A stretch of 64,000 nt of DNA from Skermanella mucosa (GTDB taxonomy: Bacteria; Pseudomonadota; Alphaproteobacteria; Azospirillales; Azospirillaceae): assembly GCF_016765655.2 (NCBI RefSeq), contig NZ_CP086106.1, forward strand, positions 4,515,001 through 4,579,000. The letters run 5' to 3'. The position numbers and the translations under genes were made by a program. The first letter of the stretch is position 1. The number at the start of each line of letters is the position of its first letter. Of this stretch, positions 27,056-36,185 are shown piece after piece. The notes under the pieces are model-generated. The model searched no databases. It saw only the letters and a list, made by a program, of their open reading frames with translations, and had not been told where the DNA came from.

Positions 27056-28033
27056 ATGCGGCATCTGGTCAGCGTCGGGAGGTCCGTCATTTCCACCTTG
27101 AATCTACTGCTCGCCGTGGCGCTCCTGGCCGCCGGGCTGGCGATCCTCTACGGGCTGGCGCGCGGACTGCTGTGGCTGGTCAATCGGGGGGCGGAGCGCC
27201 TCCAGGGTCCCGTGAAGATGTCGCGGCACTGGGTGCGCGACCGGCCGGTGGTGGCGCTGTTCGAAAGCCGCTTCCCGCGGGCGTTCCGATTCCTCAAGGC
27301 GCGGCTGAGCACCCGCCCGTTCACCGGGCTGCCCCTGACGCTGATGGTGATCTTCACGGTCTATCTGGTGGCCCTGTTCGGCGGGATGGTGCAGGAACTG
27401 CACGAGGCCGAGGACTTGGTGGCGCTGGACAACGCCGTGGACCGCTGGTTCGACGCCCACCGGGTCGAGCCCTTCATCGGGGCCATGGTCTGGCTGACCC
27501 TGTGGGGCCAGGGACCGACCATCACCATCGTCGGGCTGGTCGCCTCCCTGCTGTGGTGGAGCAGCAGCCGAGGCCATCTGGTCGTCCCGTTCTGGATCTG
27601 CCTGATCGGGGCCCAGGCGACGACCTGGACCGCCAAATACGTGATCGCGCGCGAGCGGCCCGGGGCCTGGGACCTGCTGGACGAGCACAGCCCGGCCTTT
27701 CCCAGCGGCCACGCCACCGCCGCCATCTCCGTGTACGGGTTCATCGCCTACAGCGTCTGGCGGACCATCCAGACCCAGCCCCGCGCCCGCTTCGAGGTGC
27801 TGTTCTGGGGAGCGGTGGCGATCATGCTGATCGGCTTCAGCCGGATCTACCTGAGCGTCCACTTCGTCAGCGACGTCGCCAGCGGCTATCTGGTCGGCGG
27901 CTTCTGGCTGGCGGTCGCCGTGACGGTGACGGAGTGGCGCACAGCCCGGCGCGACGGCAGGCGGAACCCGAATGGTCATGGCACCGATCGGGGATCCGAT
28001 AGGGGGCCTCCCCTTGACCTGATCGGCACTTAG
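27056..28033 (+). CDS. PAP2-family phosphatase, membrane-bound
   Basis: A 325-residue integral membrane protein. The three type 2 phosphatidic acid phosphatase motifs are present: KYVIARERPG (K-x6-RP), PSGHATAA (PSGH), and SRIYLSVHFVSDVASG (SR-x5-H-x3-D). About six membrane segments flank them, with one N-terminal segment near residues 14-38. It probably dephosphorylates a lipid such as phosphatidic acid, phosphatidylglycerol phosphate or undecaprenyl pyrophosphate. It ends about 110 bases before pqqA in the same direction. Confidence 0.92.
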   Translation: MRHLVSVGRSVISTLNLLLAVALLAAGLAILYGLARGLLWLVNRGAERLQGPVKMSRHWVRDRPVVALFESRFPRAFRFLKARLSTRPFTGLPLTLMVIFTVYLVALFGGMVQELHEAEDLVALDNAVDRWFDAHRVEPFIGAMVWLTLWGQGPTITIVGLVASLLWWSSSRGHLVVPFWICLIGAQATTWTAKYVIARERPGAWDLLDEHSPAFPSGHATAAISVYGFIAYSVWRTIQTQPRARFEVLFWGAVAIMLIGFSRIYLSVHFVSDVASGYLVGGFWLAVAVTVTEWRTARRDGRRNPNGHGTDRGSDRGPPLDLIGT

Positions 28034-28141
28034 ACCAAAGTACAGCGTTACAGTCTCGTCCGGAACGCTATTATGGCGTTCCTTACCGCGAAAAGGTGAG
28101 GCGAGTGCTGCTCGTAACATCAACCTGGAGAGGATCACGCT

Positions 28142-28219
28142 ATGAAGTGGAAGACCCCCCGCATCGTCGAGATCGCCGTCGGCATGGAAATCAACTGCTA
28201 CGCCTGCGCTGAGATCTAA
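28142..28219 (+). CDS. pqqA: PQQ precursor peptide
   Basis: A 25-codon gene, MKWKTPRIVEIAVGMEINC then YACAEI. Glu16 and Tyr20, the residues crosslinked by PqqE to form the PQQ skeleton, fall at the canonical positions of the E-x3-Y motif. GGAGAGG lies about ten bases ahead of the ATG. It stands first in a complete pqqABCDE run, 40 bases before pqqB. Confidence 0.97.
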   Translation: MKWKTPRIVEIAVGMEINCYACAEI

Positions 28220-28259
28220 GCTATCCGCCCCCGCCTGCGGTTGAAGACTGGATACGGCC

Positions 28260-29174
28260 GTGAAAATAGTTGTGCTGGGCTCGGCCGCCGGCGGTGGCTA
28301 CCCTCAATGGAACTGCAACTGCGACACCTGCCGGCGCGCCCGCACCGGTGATCCGGCGGCCAAGCCCCGGACGCAGTCGTCGCTCGCGATCAGCGCCGAC
28401 GGCGAGCGCTGGTTCCTGCTGAACGCGTCGCCCGACCTGCGCCAGCAGATCCTGAACACTCCCCTGCTCCACCCGCGCCACGGAAGGCGGCACAGCCCGA
28501 TCGCCGGGGTCGTCCTGACCAACGGCGACGTGGACCATATCGCGGGACTGATTAACCTGCGCGAAAGCCAGCCGCTGTCGCTCTACGCGACCTCGCGCAT
28601 CCATGCGGTGCTGGCCGCCAACAGCATCTTCCAGGTTCTCAACCCGGACCTCGTCGAGCGCCGCACCCTGGCGCTGAACGATCCGGTCGAGCTGGTCGGC
28701 CCCGACGGCCCCAGCGGCATCCGCGTCGAGATGTTCGCCGTGCCGGGCAAGGTGGCCCTTTATCTGGAAGACGCCGCCCCCGTGCTGGACGGCGAGACCG
28801 AGGACACCGTGGGATTGCGGATCAGCGGCGGCGGCAAGAGCTTCTTCTACATTCCCGGCTGCGCGAAGCTGACCCCGGCATTGGCCGACCGCCTGCGCGG
28901 GGCCGACCTGCTGCTGTTCGACGGCACCCTGTGGCGGGACGACGAGATGGTCCTGAACGGCGTCGGTACCAAGACCGGCCGGCGCATGGGCCACATGAGC
29001 GTGTCCGGCGCCGACGGGTCGCTGGCCGCCTTCGCCGACCTGGGCATCCGGCGCAAGATCTTCATCCACATCAACAACACCAACCCCATCCTGCTGGATG
29101 ACAGCCCGGAACGCGCCGCCGTCGAAGAGGCCGGCTGGGAAGTGGGGGAAGACGGACGGGAAGTTTCGCCATGA
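28260..29174 (+). CDS. pqqB: PQQ biosynthesis protein B (metallo-beta-lactamase-fold oxygenase)
   Basis: A 304-residue PqqB, starting with GTG: VKIVVLGSAAGGGYPQWNC. The Cys-rich NCNCDTCRRAR binds the structural zinc, and TNGDVDHIAG plus MGHMSVSG mark the metallo-hydrolase core. PqqB hydroxylates the tyrosine of the PqqA-derived dipeptide. Its stop overlaps the pqqC start (ATGA). Confidence 0.97.
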   Translation: MKIVVLGSAAGGGYPQWNCNCDTCRRARTGDPAAKPRTQSSLAISADGERWFLLNASPDLRQQILNTPLLHPRHGRRHSPIAGVVLTNGDVDHIAGLINLRESQPLSLYATSRIHAVLAANSIFQVLNPDLVERRTLALNDPVELVGPDGPSGIRVEMFAVPGKVALYLEDAAPVLDGETEDTVGLRISGGGKSFFYIPGCAKLTPALADRLRGADLLLFDGTLWRDDEMVLNGVGTKTGRRMGHMSVSGADGSLAAFADLGIRRKIFIHINNTNPILLDDSPERAAVEEAGWEVGEDGREVSP

Positions 29175-29905
29175 CCGAACTGCTGAGCCAGGACCAGCTC
29201 GAAGAACGCCTCCGCGCCATCGGCGCCGCGCGCTACCACAGCCTCCATCCGTTCCACCAGCTGCTGCACACCGGCAAGCTGGATTTCGGCCAGGTGCAGG
29301 CCTGGGCGCTGAACCGCTACTATTACCAGTGCAACATCCCGATCAAGGACTCGGTCGTGCTGTCGCGCCTGACCAGCGTCGAGGACCGGCGGGCCTGGCG
29401 CCAGCGCATCATCGACCATGACGGCAGCCAGCCCGGGGAAGGCGGCATCGCCCGTTGGCTGAAGCTGACCGAGGGTCTGAAGCTCGACACCGCCTACGTG
29501 GAAAGCTGCGCTGGAATCCTGCCCGCGACCAAGTTCGCGGTGGAGGCCTATGTCCATTTCGTGCGCGACCGGACCGTGCTGGAAGCGGTCGCTTCGTCGC
29601 TGACCGAGCTGTTCTCGCCCGGCATCATCCAGAACCGGGTCTCCGGCATGCTGGCGAACTACGACTTCGTCAGCAAGGAGACGCTGGCCTATTTCAACAA
29701 CCGCCTGACCGAGGCGCCGCGCGACGCCGACTTCGCGCTGGCCTACGTCAAGCGGGAGGCCCGCCGCCCCGACCAGCAGCAGGCGGTGCTGGCGGCGCTG
29801 GAGTTCAAGTGCGACGTGCTGTGGGCTCAGCTCGACGCGCTGTACCACGCCTATGTCTCCCCCGGCCACATCCCCCCTGGCGCCTTCGTGCCCGAGCGGC
29901 GCTGA
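29171..29905 (+). CDS. pqqC: pyrroloquinoline-quinone synthase
   Basis: A 244-residue all-helical oxidase catalysing ring closure and the eight-electron oxidation in the last step of PQQ formation, without a metal or cofactor. [32 protein letters not shown] and RIIDHDG are conserved family segments, and the length is normal. The start overlaps pqqB by four bases; pqqD follows after three. Confidence 0.97.
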   Translation: MTELLSQDQLEERLRAIGAARYHSLHPFHQLLHTGKLDFGQVQAWALNRYYYQCNIPIKDSVVLSRLTSVEDRRAWRQRIIDHDGSQPGEGGIARWLKLTEGLKLDTAYVESCAGILPATKFAVEAYVHFVRDRTVLEAVASSLTELFSPGIIQNRVSGMLANYDFVSKETLAYFNNRLTEAPRDADFALAYVKREARRPDQQQAVLAALEFKCDVLWAQLDALYHAYVSPGHIPPGAFVPERR

Positions 29906-29908
29906 GCC

Positions 29909-30187
29909 ATGGCGACGATCACCGAGGAAAACGTGCCGCGCCTGCCGCGGCACGTGAAGTTCCGGTTCGACCAGGCCCGGGAGGCCTGGGTCGTCCTGGC
30001 CCCGGAAAAAGTCTTCATGCCCGACGAAATCGCGGTCGAGGTCCTGAAACGCTGCGACGGGGACACCACCTTGAAGGACATCATCGACGATCTGGCAAAG
30101 ACCTTCGAGGCGGAACGCGACGTGGTCGCCGCCGACGTGGTCGCCATGCTCCAGGACCTGTCCGACAAGGGGATCATCACGATATGA
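29909..30187 (+). CDS. pqqD: PqqA-binding chaperone
   Basis: A 92-residue RiPP recognition element. It holds the PqqA leader and presents it to PqqE. The sequence [27 protein letters not shown]-like strand and [18 protein letters not shown] show the winged-helix PqqD fold. It overlaps pqqE by four bases, in line with the need for a PqqD-PqqE complex. Confidence 0.96.
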   Translation: MATITEENVPRLPRHVKFRFDQAREAWVVLAPEKVFMPDEIAVEVLKRCDGDTTLKDIIDDLAKTFEAERDVVAADVVAMLQDLSDKGIITI

Positions 30188-31317
30188 ACGCCCTCTCGCC
30201 GTCTCCCGCGAAGGACAGCACAGGCAAGGCTTCTCCTGCGCCGCCGCTGGCGCTGCTGGCCGAGCTGACCCACCGCTGCCCGCTGCAGTGCCCCTACTGC
30301 TCCAACCCGGTCGAGCTGGAACGCTCCGGCGCGGAGTTGGACACGGCGACCTGGAAGCGGGTGCTGACCGAGGCGGCCGAGCTGGGCATCCTTCAGGTCC
30401 ACTTCTCCGGCGGCGAGCCGACCGTTCGGAAGGACCTGGCGGAACTGATCCGGCACGCGGCCAAGCTCGGCTGCTACACCAACCTGATCACCTCCGGCGT
30501 GCTGCTCGATGCGGCCCGGCTGAAGGAACTGTACGACGCCGGGCTGGACCATGTGCAGCTCAGCTTCCAGGACACCGATATCGAAAGCGCCGAGCGGATC
30601 GGCAATTTCGCGGGCGCCCAGGCCCGGAAGCTGGAAGTAGCGCGCCTGATCCGCGAAGCGGACCTGCCGCTGACCGTCAACGCCGTCGTCCATCGGCACA
30701 ATCTCGGCCGTCTGGAGGAGATGATCCAGCTCGCGCTCGACCTGGGAGCGGAGCGGCTGGAGGTCGCCCATGTCCAGTATTATGGCTGGGCGCTGAAGAA
30801 CCGGGCGGCGCTGCTGCCGACCCGCGAGCAGCTCGACCGGGCGACCGAGGTGGTAACCGAGGCGCGGGACCGGCTCAAGGGCCGGCTGATGATCGACTAT
30901 GTCATCCCGGACTATTACGCCAAGCGCCCGAAATCCTGCATGGGCGGCTGGGGCCGCCAGTTCCTCAACGTCTCGCCGGCCGGCAAGGTGCTGCCCTGCC
31001 ACGCCGCCGAGAGCATCACCGGGCTGGAATTCGACCGCGTCCAGGACCGGCCCCTGGGAGAGATCTGGCGGAACTCCGCCGCTTTCCAGGCCTATCGGGG
31101 CACCGACTGGATGCCCGAGACCTGCCGGACCTGCGACCGCCGCGAGATCGACTGGGGCGGCTGCCGCTGCCAGGCCTTCGCGCTGACCGGCAAGGCCGAC
31201 GCGGTCGATCCCGCCTGCGGACTGTCGCCGTTCCACGACGAGATCTTCGCCCTCGCGGAACGGGAAGCGGGCGCGGCTCCCCCGCCCTTCGTCTATCGCC
31301 GGATCGGCGGGGCGTAA
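30184..31317 (+). CDS. pqqE: PQQ biosynthesis radical SAM enzyme
   Basis: A 377-residue radical SAM enzyme that forms the Glu-Tyr carbon-carbon crosslink in PqqA. The SAM cluster motif C-x3-C-x2-C is Cys32, Cys36 and Cys39 in [12 protein letters not shown]. The C-terminal SPASM region supplies auxiliary cluster cysteines in [40 protein letters not shown] and DPACGLSP. It is the last gene of the operon and ends one base before the stop of a convergent unknown gene. Confidence 0.98.
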   Translation: MNALSPSPAKDSTGKASPAPPLALLAELTHRCPLQCPYCSNPVELERSGAELDTATWKRVLTEAAELGILQVHFSGGEPTVRKDLAELIRHAAKLGCYTNLITSGVLLDAARLKELYDAGLDHVQLSFQDTDIESAERIGNFAGAQARKLEVARLIREADLPLTVNAVVHRHNLGRLEEMIQLALDLGAERLEVAHVQYYGWALKNRAALLPTREQLDRATEVVTEARDRLKGRLMIDYVIPDYYAKRPKSCMGGWGRQFLNVSPAGKVLPCHAAESITGLEFDRVQDRPLGEIWRNSAAFQAYRGTDWMPETCRTCDRREIDWGGCRCQAFALTGKADAVDPACGLSPFHDEIFALAEREAGAAPPPFVYRRIGGA

Positions 31318-31318
31318 G

Positions 31319-32689
31319 TCACGACTCCGTCGGCACCGGGCAACGCCGCCCGGTCCAGGGCGGCGGCGCCGGGTCGGTCATGACGCCTTGGGCGCCGACA
31401 CCGGCCAGCACGATCTGGTCCTCGGCGACGAGGTCGTAGAACTGGGTATAGCCCCCCTCGAACACGATGGTGAAGCGGGTGCCCAGTTCCTTGTAGGCCG
31501 ATATCGCGCGCTTCTCGGTGCCGCCGAAGGTGCTCCACGAGGTCTGGACGCCGTCCTCCCATTGCAGGTAGCCGATGTCGCACCGGGCGCCCCACCGCCC
31601 GCGCAGCGGCGCCGGGACGGACGGCGAGCCCGCCACCGCGCGGGCGGCCTCGAAGCGGGACCGCGCGTCGGCCAGCCGCAAAAGCGCGGTCTCGCGGTCG
31701 ATCGGGTTCGGCGTCCACTCCACGTGGGGCGGCGGCTCGGCGTCGGGACAGCGGACCAGCGTCGGCCCGCCCTCGTGCGGCCCGGTGCGGCTGCTGAAAT
31801 AGGAGACCTGCCGGATCCTGTCCGGGGCCGCCGGGCGGTAGCGCGACTCGGTGACCCCGTCGAAAGCCGTGATGTCCCCTCCCTCCGCGCCGTAGAAGAC
31901 CGGCCCGCCCGACGCGAGCGCCAGCCGCGCATCGACCAGGACGCTGCGATCGGGCAGGAAGATCAGGTAATCGCTCGCGCAGGCCTGCGCGTCCTTCGCC
32001 CATTTGCCCAGGATCGCCGATGTGTCCGCCGCCTGCTCCGGGGGAACGGGCTCGGCGGGGGGAACCTGCGCCGGAGCGGGGGGAACTGCGGCCGGCGGCG
32101 CGGGCGCCATGTCGGCGAGACGCGGGGGCTGTTCCGGCGGACGGGGCGGCGGCCGTTCGGGCAGGTTCAGCAGGGCGGCGCCGAAGATGCCCGAGATGAC
32201 CAGCCCCGCGCCGATCGCCCGCCCGGCAAGCCGCCGGCTGGGCGGCCAAAGGCGAGGCGCCGCTGCCGCCGCCGGCCTGCCGCGGGAGAGCTTCCGCCTG
32301 GCGACCGCCCCCGGATCGTCGATTTCCGGCTCGGAACCCAGGCGGAAGGAGCGCGGGCCGTCCTCGTCCTCGCGGTCCAGCGGATGCCCGTCCGGCAGCG
32401 GGGTCAGGTCGAGGATGTCGGCGTCATCGGTGGCGTCGTCCGTGGCGTCGCCCGTGGCATCGTTTACCGTTTCTTCCGCCGGCGCCTTCAGGTGTTCCCA
32501 GATCACCCGCTCGGGACTGTCGCCCAGCGCCGGGTCGAACAGCGCCAGCCGTATGCCGTCATACGGATAGAGCGTCATCAGGGAATAGGCCATGCGCGCG
32601 GCGGCGATGTCGTCGGCCATCAGGCACAGCACCGACCATCTGCCTTTTTCCAGCGTCTCGACCGCGAATCTGAACCCGGCGACATCCAT
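31319..32689 (-). CDS. membrane-anchored hypothetical protein
   Basis: A 456-residue protein I do not recognise. Residues 1-70 look like a compact domain (VAGFRFAVETLEKGRWSVLC, DDIAAARMAYSLMTLYP), followed by an Asp/Thr repeat (NDATGDATDDATDDAD), a single membrane segment near residues 157-177 (AIGAGLVISGIFGAALLNL), a long Pro-rich stretch, then a globular C-terminal region with many Trp/Gly residues that resembles two lipocalin-like or small beta modules (SAILGKWAKDAQAC and PAPLRGRWGARCDIG). The latter would be periplasmic. AGGTGGAAA precedes the ATG at 32689; an upstream in-frame start is possible. Confidence 0.7.
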   Translation of the reverse strand: MDVAGFRFAVETLEKGRWSVLCLMADDIAAARMAYSLMTLYPYDGIRLALFDPALGDSPERVIWEHLKAPAEETVNDATGDATDDATDDADILDLTPLPDGHPLDREDEDGPRSFRLGSEPEIDDPGAVARRKLSRGRPAAAAAPRLWPPSRRLAGRAIGAGLVISGIFGAALLNLPERPPPRPPEQPPRLADMAPAPPAAVPPAPAQVPPAEPVPPEQAADTSAILGKWAKDAQACASDYLIFLPDRSVLVDARLALASGGPVFYGAEGGDITAFDGVTESRYRPAAPDRIRQVSYFSSRTGPHEGGPTLVRCPDAEPPPHVEWTPNPIDRETALLRLADARSRFEAARAVAGSPSVPAPLRGRWGARCDIGYLQWEDGVQTSWSTFGGTEKRAISAYKELGTRFTIVFEGGYTQFYDLVAEDQIVLAGVGAQGVMTDPAPPPWTGRRCPVPTES

Positions 32690-32808
32690 GCCGATTTTCC
32701 ACCTGTGCTTGCGGCAATCCGCATGGCGATTGTCGCACATTACCCCTATCGAACGCGCCGGCAAAATTGGCGCAGCCGTCGGGATGGCGCGCATGCGGCT
32801 CAAATCCA

Positions 32809-32822
32809 CTCTTTATAAAGAG
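32809..32822. promoter_or_regulatory. 14-base perfect palindrome ahead of the GH5 gene
   Basis: CTCTTTATAAAGAG is a perfect palindrome lying 66 bases before the start codon of the modular glycosidase gene, in an AT-rich part of the gap that could also hold the -10 region (TATAAA). It could be an operator; no known regulator is matched. Confidence 0.35.
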
Positions 32823-32887
32823 GTAAATTTTCCGCGAATCCGACTATTTATCGTCCTTGTTCCGGCAGTCGATCAAGGGCGAGTTCC

Positions 32888-35758
32888 ATGGGCATCCGTA
32901 CCGTCTTCAAGCCCGGCAACGTCTGGGACCAGGGATTCTCGGCCGAGATCCTGGTGACCAACGATGGGCCGGAGACCGTGACCGACTGGCGCCTGTCGTT
33001 CGCGGCGCCGTGGGTCATCCAGTCCTGGTGGAACGTCACCGTGCTGCCGTCGCCTACGGGGGTGACCACCTTCGGCAATGTCGGCATGAACGGGACGCTG
33101 GCGCCCGGCCAGAGCGCCAATATCGGCTTCACGGCGCAAGGCACCCCGGCGGAGCCGGTCTTCCTGCCGTCCGCCTCCGGGCAAGCGGACGCGATGCCGT
33201 ACCTGACGGTGACCGACGGCTTCGCGGTCGAGGGCGACTCCGGTACCACGCCGTTGACATTCGACTTCAGCCTGTCCCAGGCTTCGGCGACGCCGATAAC
33301 GGTGCGCTGGGAGACGGCCGCGGGCGGTGCCACCGCCGGGACGGATTACGGGAACGCCGGCGGCACCGTGACCTTTGCCCCGGGCGAGACGAGGGCGACG
33401 GTCCGGCTCGACATCGTCGGCGACACCGGCGCCGAACTGAACGAGACGGTACGGCTGGCGATCAAGTCGGTCGAGGGAGCCGTTCCGGTCCGCTGGCAGG
33501 CGACCGGAACGATCCATGACGACGACGGCCCATCGCCCGCGACTCCTGGCTTGGTGGCCGACGGCTTCCTGTCCACCCGCGGCAACGAGATCGTCGATGC
33601 CGCCGGCACGCCGGTCCGCCTGGCCGCCGTCAACTGGTTCGGCCTGGAGTCCCTGCGCGCCTCGCCGGACGGGCTGAACGCCCGGAACTGGCAGGACATG
33701 ATGAAGCAGATGGCTGATGCCGGCTTCAACGCGATCCGCCTTCCCTTCTCGTCCGAACTGCTGGACGGCAGGGTTCCGGCGAACATCAACGGCACCCTCA
33801 ACCCGGACCTGATCGGGCTCGACGGCCTCGGCATCATCGACAAGATCGTCGAGCATGCCGGGCGGATCGGGCTGCGGATCATCCTCGACCATCACCGCAG
33901 CGCCGCCGGCGACGGACCGAACCAGAACGGCCTGTGGTACGAGGGCACCCATACCGAACGGGAGTGGATCGACGACTGGGTGATGCTGGCCCAGCGCTAC
34001 AAGGGCAACAGCACTGTCGTCGCCGCCGACCTGCACAACGAGCCCCACGGCCAGGCGACCTGGGGCGACGAAAACCCCGCCACCGACTGGGAAGCCGCGG
34101 CCGAACGCGCCGGAGCGGCGATCCAGGCGGTCAACCCCGACTGGCTGATCCTGGTCGAGGGGATCGAGACCTACAAGGGAAGCTGGTACTGGTGGGGCGG
34201 CAACCTCCAGGGCGTCGCCGACGACCCGGTCGAACTGCCCGTCGCCGGCAAGCTCGTCTATTCGCCCCACGACTATCCCAACTCCGTCTATCCCCAGCCG
34301 TGGTTCCAGGGCGACGGCTACGCCGCGGATCTCCAGGACCTGTTCGACACCCAATGGGGTTTCATCGCGCGGCAGAACATCGCCCCCGTCCTGCTGGGGG
34401 AGTTCGGCACCAAATTGAACGACCCCAAGGACCTGGTCTGGCTGTCGAAGCTCACGGCCACGCTGAACGGCGACCTGGACGGCGACGGCGCGACCGACGC
34501 CGGACAGCCCACGGCCGGACTGTCCTGGGCCTGGTGGTCGTGGAACCCGAACTCCGTCGATACCGGCGGCATCCTGGCCGACGACTGGCGCACCGTCCTC
34601 CCGGATAAGCTGGCGGCCATCGCGGCCTTGCGCGGCAGCGTCTTCGCCACCGACGACGGCGGCTCCTTCGGCGACGGCCCCGTCGGGCTGACGCTTGCCG
34701 GAGGTGCCGGGCCGGACCTGCTGCGCGGCGCCGCCGGAAAGGACCTGATCCTGGGCGAGGCTGGCGACGACCGGATCTACGGCAGTGACGGCGACGACCG
34801 GATCTACGGCGGCACCGGCGGCGACTGGCTGGAAGGCGGCGCCGGAAGCGACCTGATCGACGGCGGTCCCGGCATCGACACCACCCTGTGGGCGGCACCC
34901 CGCCGGCAATACGCCTTGACCTTCGACACGGGCGGAGACCGCAAGGTTTCAGGCCCCGACGGCATGGACACCGTGCGCGGGGTGGAGCATCTGGTCTTTG
35001 CCGACGGACGCTACGTGACCGATACCGGGGATACCGCCGCACAGGTCTTCCGCCTCTACGGGGCCGCCCTGGGCCGCGCGCCGGAACCCGACGGCCTGCT
35101 CTGGTGGAAGGCGGCCCTGGACGCCGGAGGCCTGACGCTCACCCAGGCGGCCGACGGTTTCGTCGGGTCCGACGAGTTCAAGTTCCGGTACGGCCCGCTG
35201 GACGACCGGGGTTTCGTCGAACAGCTCTACCGCAACGTCCTCCATCGCGAGGGCGAGGAGACGGGCGTGTCCAACTGGACCGGCGCGCTGGGTGCCGGCC
35301 TCACGCGGGCCGAGGCGCTGGTCGGCTTCTCGGAGTCGGCGGAGAACATCCAGCGGACCGCTCCCGCCGTCGAGCAGGGACTTTGGCTGCGCGACGATCA
35401 CGCCGCGGCGGTTGCCCGCCTCTACGACAGCGCGTTCGACCGCCTGCCCGACCCCGGAGGGCTGGTCGGCTGGACGGCGGCGGTCAAGGCCGGCATGACG
35501 CTGCATGAAGCCGCAGGAGGTTTCATCGGCTCCGACGAGTTCCAGCAACGCTACGGCGCCGTGGACAATGCGGGGTTCGTCAACCTTCTGTACCGCAACG
35601 TGCTGGACCGCCAAGGCGATCCGGACGGCCTGCGGAACTGGACCGGCGCCCTGGACGCCGGGATGACCCGGACCGAGGCGCTGGTCGGTTTCTCCGAATC
35701 TGTCGAGCACAAGATGCAGCGGGCGCCGTACATAGACGACGGGATCTGGTTCGCCTGA
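32888..35758 (+). CDS. modular GH5 endoglucanase-like enzyme with CBM2, Calx-beta, RTX and DUF4214 modules
   Basis: A 956-residue multidomain protein. In order: a CBM2-like cellulose-binding module (about 3-88, Trp-rich); a Calx-beta domain (about 105-213); a GH5 catalytic domain (about 224-575) with acid/base Glu385 in DLHNEPHG and nucleophile Glu505 in LLGEFGTK; RTX nonapeptide repeats (about 604-661, GEAGDDRIYG type); then two DUF4214 segments (about 715-820 and 838-943) sharing LYRNVL and NWTGAL. There is no N-terminal signal peptide, and calcium-binding RTX repeats near the C-terminus point to type I secretion. The expected activity is endo-beta-1,4-glucanase or mannanase. No type I transporter lies nearby. 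Confidence 0.9.
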   Translation: MGIRTVFKPGNVWDQGFSAEILVTNDGPETVTDWRLSFAAPWVIQSWWNVTVLPSPTGVTTFGNVGMNGTLAPGQSANIGFTAQGTPAEPVFLPSASGQADAMPYLTVTDGFAVEGDSGTTPLTFDFSLSQASATPITVRWETAAGGATAGTDYGNAGGTVTFAPGETRATVRLDIVGDTGAELNETVRLAIKSVEGAVPVRWQATGTIHDDDGPSPATPGLVADGFLSTRGNEIVDAAGTPVRLAAVNWFGLESLRASPDGLNARNWQDMMKQMADAGFNAIRLPFSSELLDGRVPANINGTLNPDLIGLDGLGIIDKIVEHAGRIGLRIILDHHRSAAGDGPNQNGLWYEGTHTEREWIDDWVMLAQRYKGNSTVVAADLHNEPHGQATWGDENPATDWEAAAERAGAAIQAVNPDWLILVEGIETYKGSWYWWGGNLQGVADDPVELPVAGKLVYSPHDYPNSVYPQPWFQGDGYAADLQDLFDTQWGFIARQNIAPVLLGEFGTKLNDPKDLVWLSKLTATLNGDLDGDGATDAGQPTAGLSWAWWSWNPNSVDTGGILADDWRTVLPDKLAAIAALRGSVFATDDGGSFGDGPVGLTLAGGAGPDLLRGAAGKDLILGEAGDDRIYGSDGDDRIYGGTGGDWLEGGAGSDLIDGGPGIDTTLWAAPRRQYALTFDTGGDRKVSGPDGMDTVRGVEHLVFADGRYVTDTGDTAAQVFRLYGAALGRAPEPDGLLWWKAALDAGGLTLTQAADGFVGSDEFKFRYGPLDDRGFVEQLYRNVLHREGEETGVSNWTGALGAGLTRAEALVGFSESAENIQRTAPAVEQGLWLRDDHAAAVARLYDSAFDRLPDPGGLVGWTAAVKAGMTLHEAAGGFIGSDEFQQRYGAVDNAGFVNLLYRNVLDRQGDPDGLRNWTGALDAGMTRTEALVGFSESVEHKMQRAPYIDDGIWFA

Positions 35759-35802
35759 CTGGAATCAATGGTTTAGAACATTGCGCCGGCCACACCGTCG
35801 GC

Positions 35803-35829
35803 GTCGGCCTCCGGCCGAGGCCGACCTAC
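35803..35829. repeat. REP-like palindromic element, copy 2
   Basis: Arms GTCGGCCTC and GAGGCCGAC flank CGGCC, and the outer end GGCCGACCTAC is identical to the right arm of the palindrome at 20599-20625. It sits between the convergent GH5 and MNT genes, the usual position for REP elements, and may work as a transcription end. Confidence 0.55.
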
Positions 35830-36185
35830 TGGCCGGGTACTGCCGGAAAGACGACCACGCCTTCGCGCATCGCCCGGGTATGGAACGAGTGGCGCTCGGC
35901 GAGGTAGCGGGCCAGGCGATCGTGCGGCACGTTGACGACATCGATCCGCTCGGCGTCCGGCAGCGTCAGCACGTCCAACGTCACGCCTTCATTGTCCGTC
36001 ACCACCAGAAGGTCGATGTCCGACAGGCCGTCGAAGTCGCCGCGAGCCCACGAGCCGAATAGCCTGACCTCCCGCACGCCGGCGGGAGGATGCGCGGACA
36101 TGGCGGCCCGAAGGCCGGCGATCAGGTCGTCCCGCCTGCGGGCGCGCACCGAGTTGGTCCGCGCGGCATACCGCTCATGATCCAA
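35826..36185 (-). CDS. MNT-domain nucleotidyltransferase (antitoxin-like)
   Basis: A 119-residue minimal nucleotidyltransferase. The polymerase-beta-type motif GSWARGDFDGLSDIDLLVV contains GS and D-x-D. In MNT/HEPN modules this protein acts as antitoxin, in characterised cases by AMPylating the HEPN toxin. The apparent start is TTG at 36185, overlapping the HEPN gene end by 11 bases; no ATG lies in frame before the conserved motif. Translation is therefore probably coupled to the HEPN gene. Confidence 0.85.
   Translation of the reverse strand: MDHERYAARTNSVRARRRDDLIAGLRAAMSAHPPAGVREVRLFGSWARGDFDGLSDIDLLVVTDNEGVTLDVLTLPDAERIDVVNVPHDRLARYLAERHSFHTRAMREGVVVFPAVPGQ

Noticed and set aside
22193-27064. 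Very long open frame on the minus strand across the kinase and PEP carboxylase genes
   Set aside because: GC-rich coding sequence often leaves antisense frames open; the antisense of the PEP carboxylase gene gives low-complexity His/Gly/Arg-rich text with no domain, while the sense frames have clear motifs.
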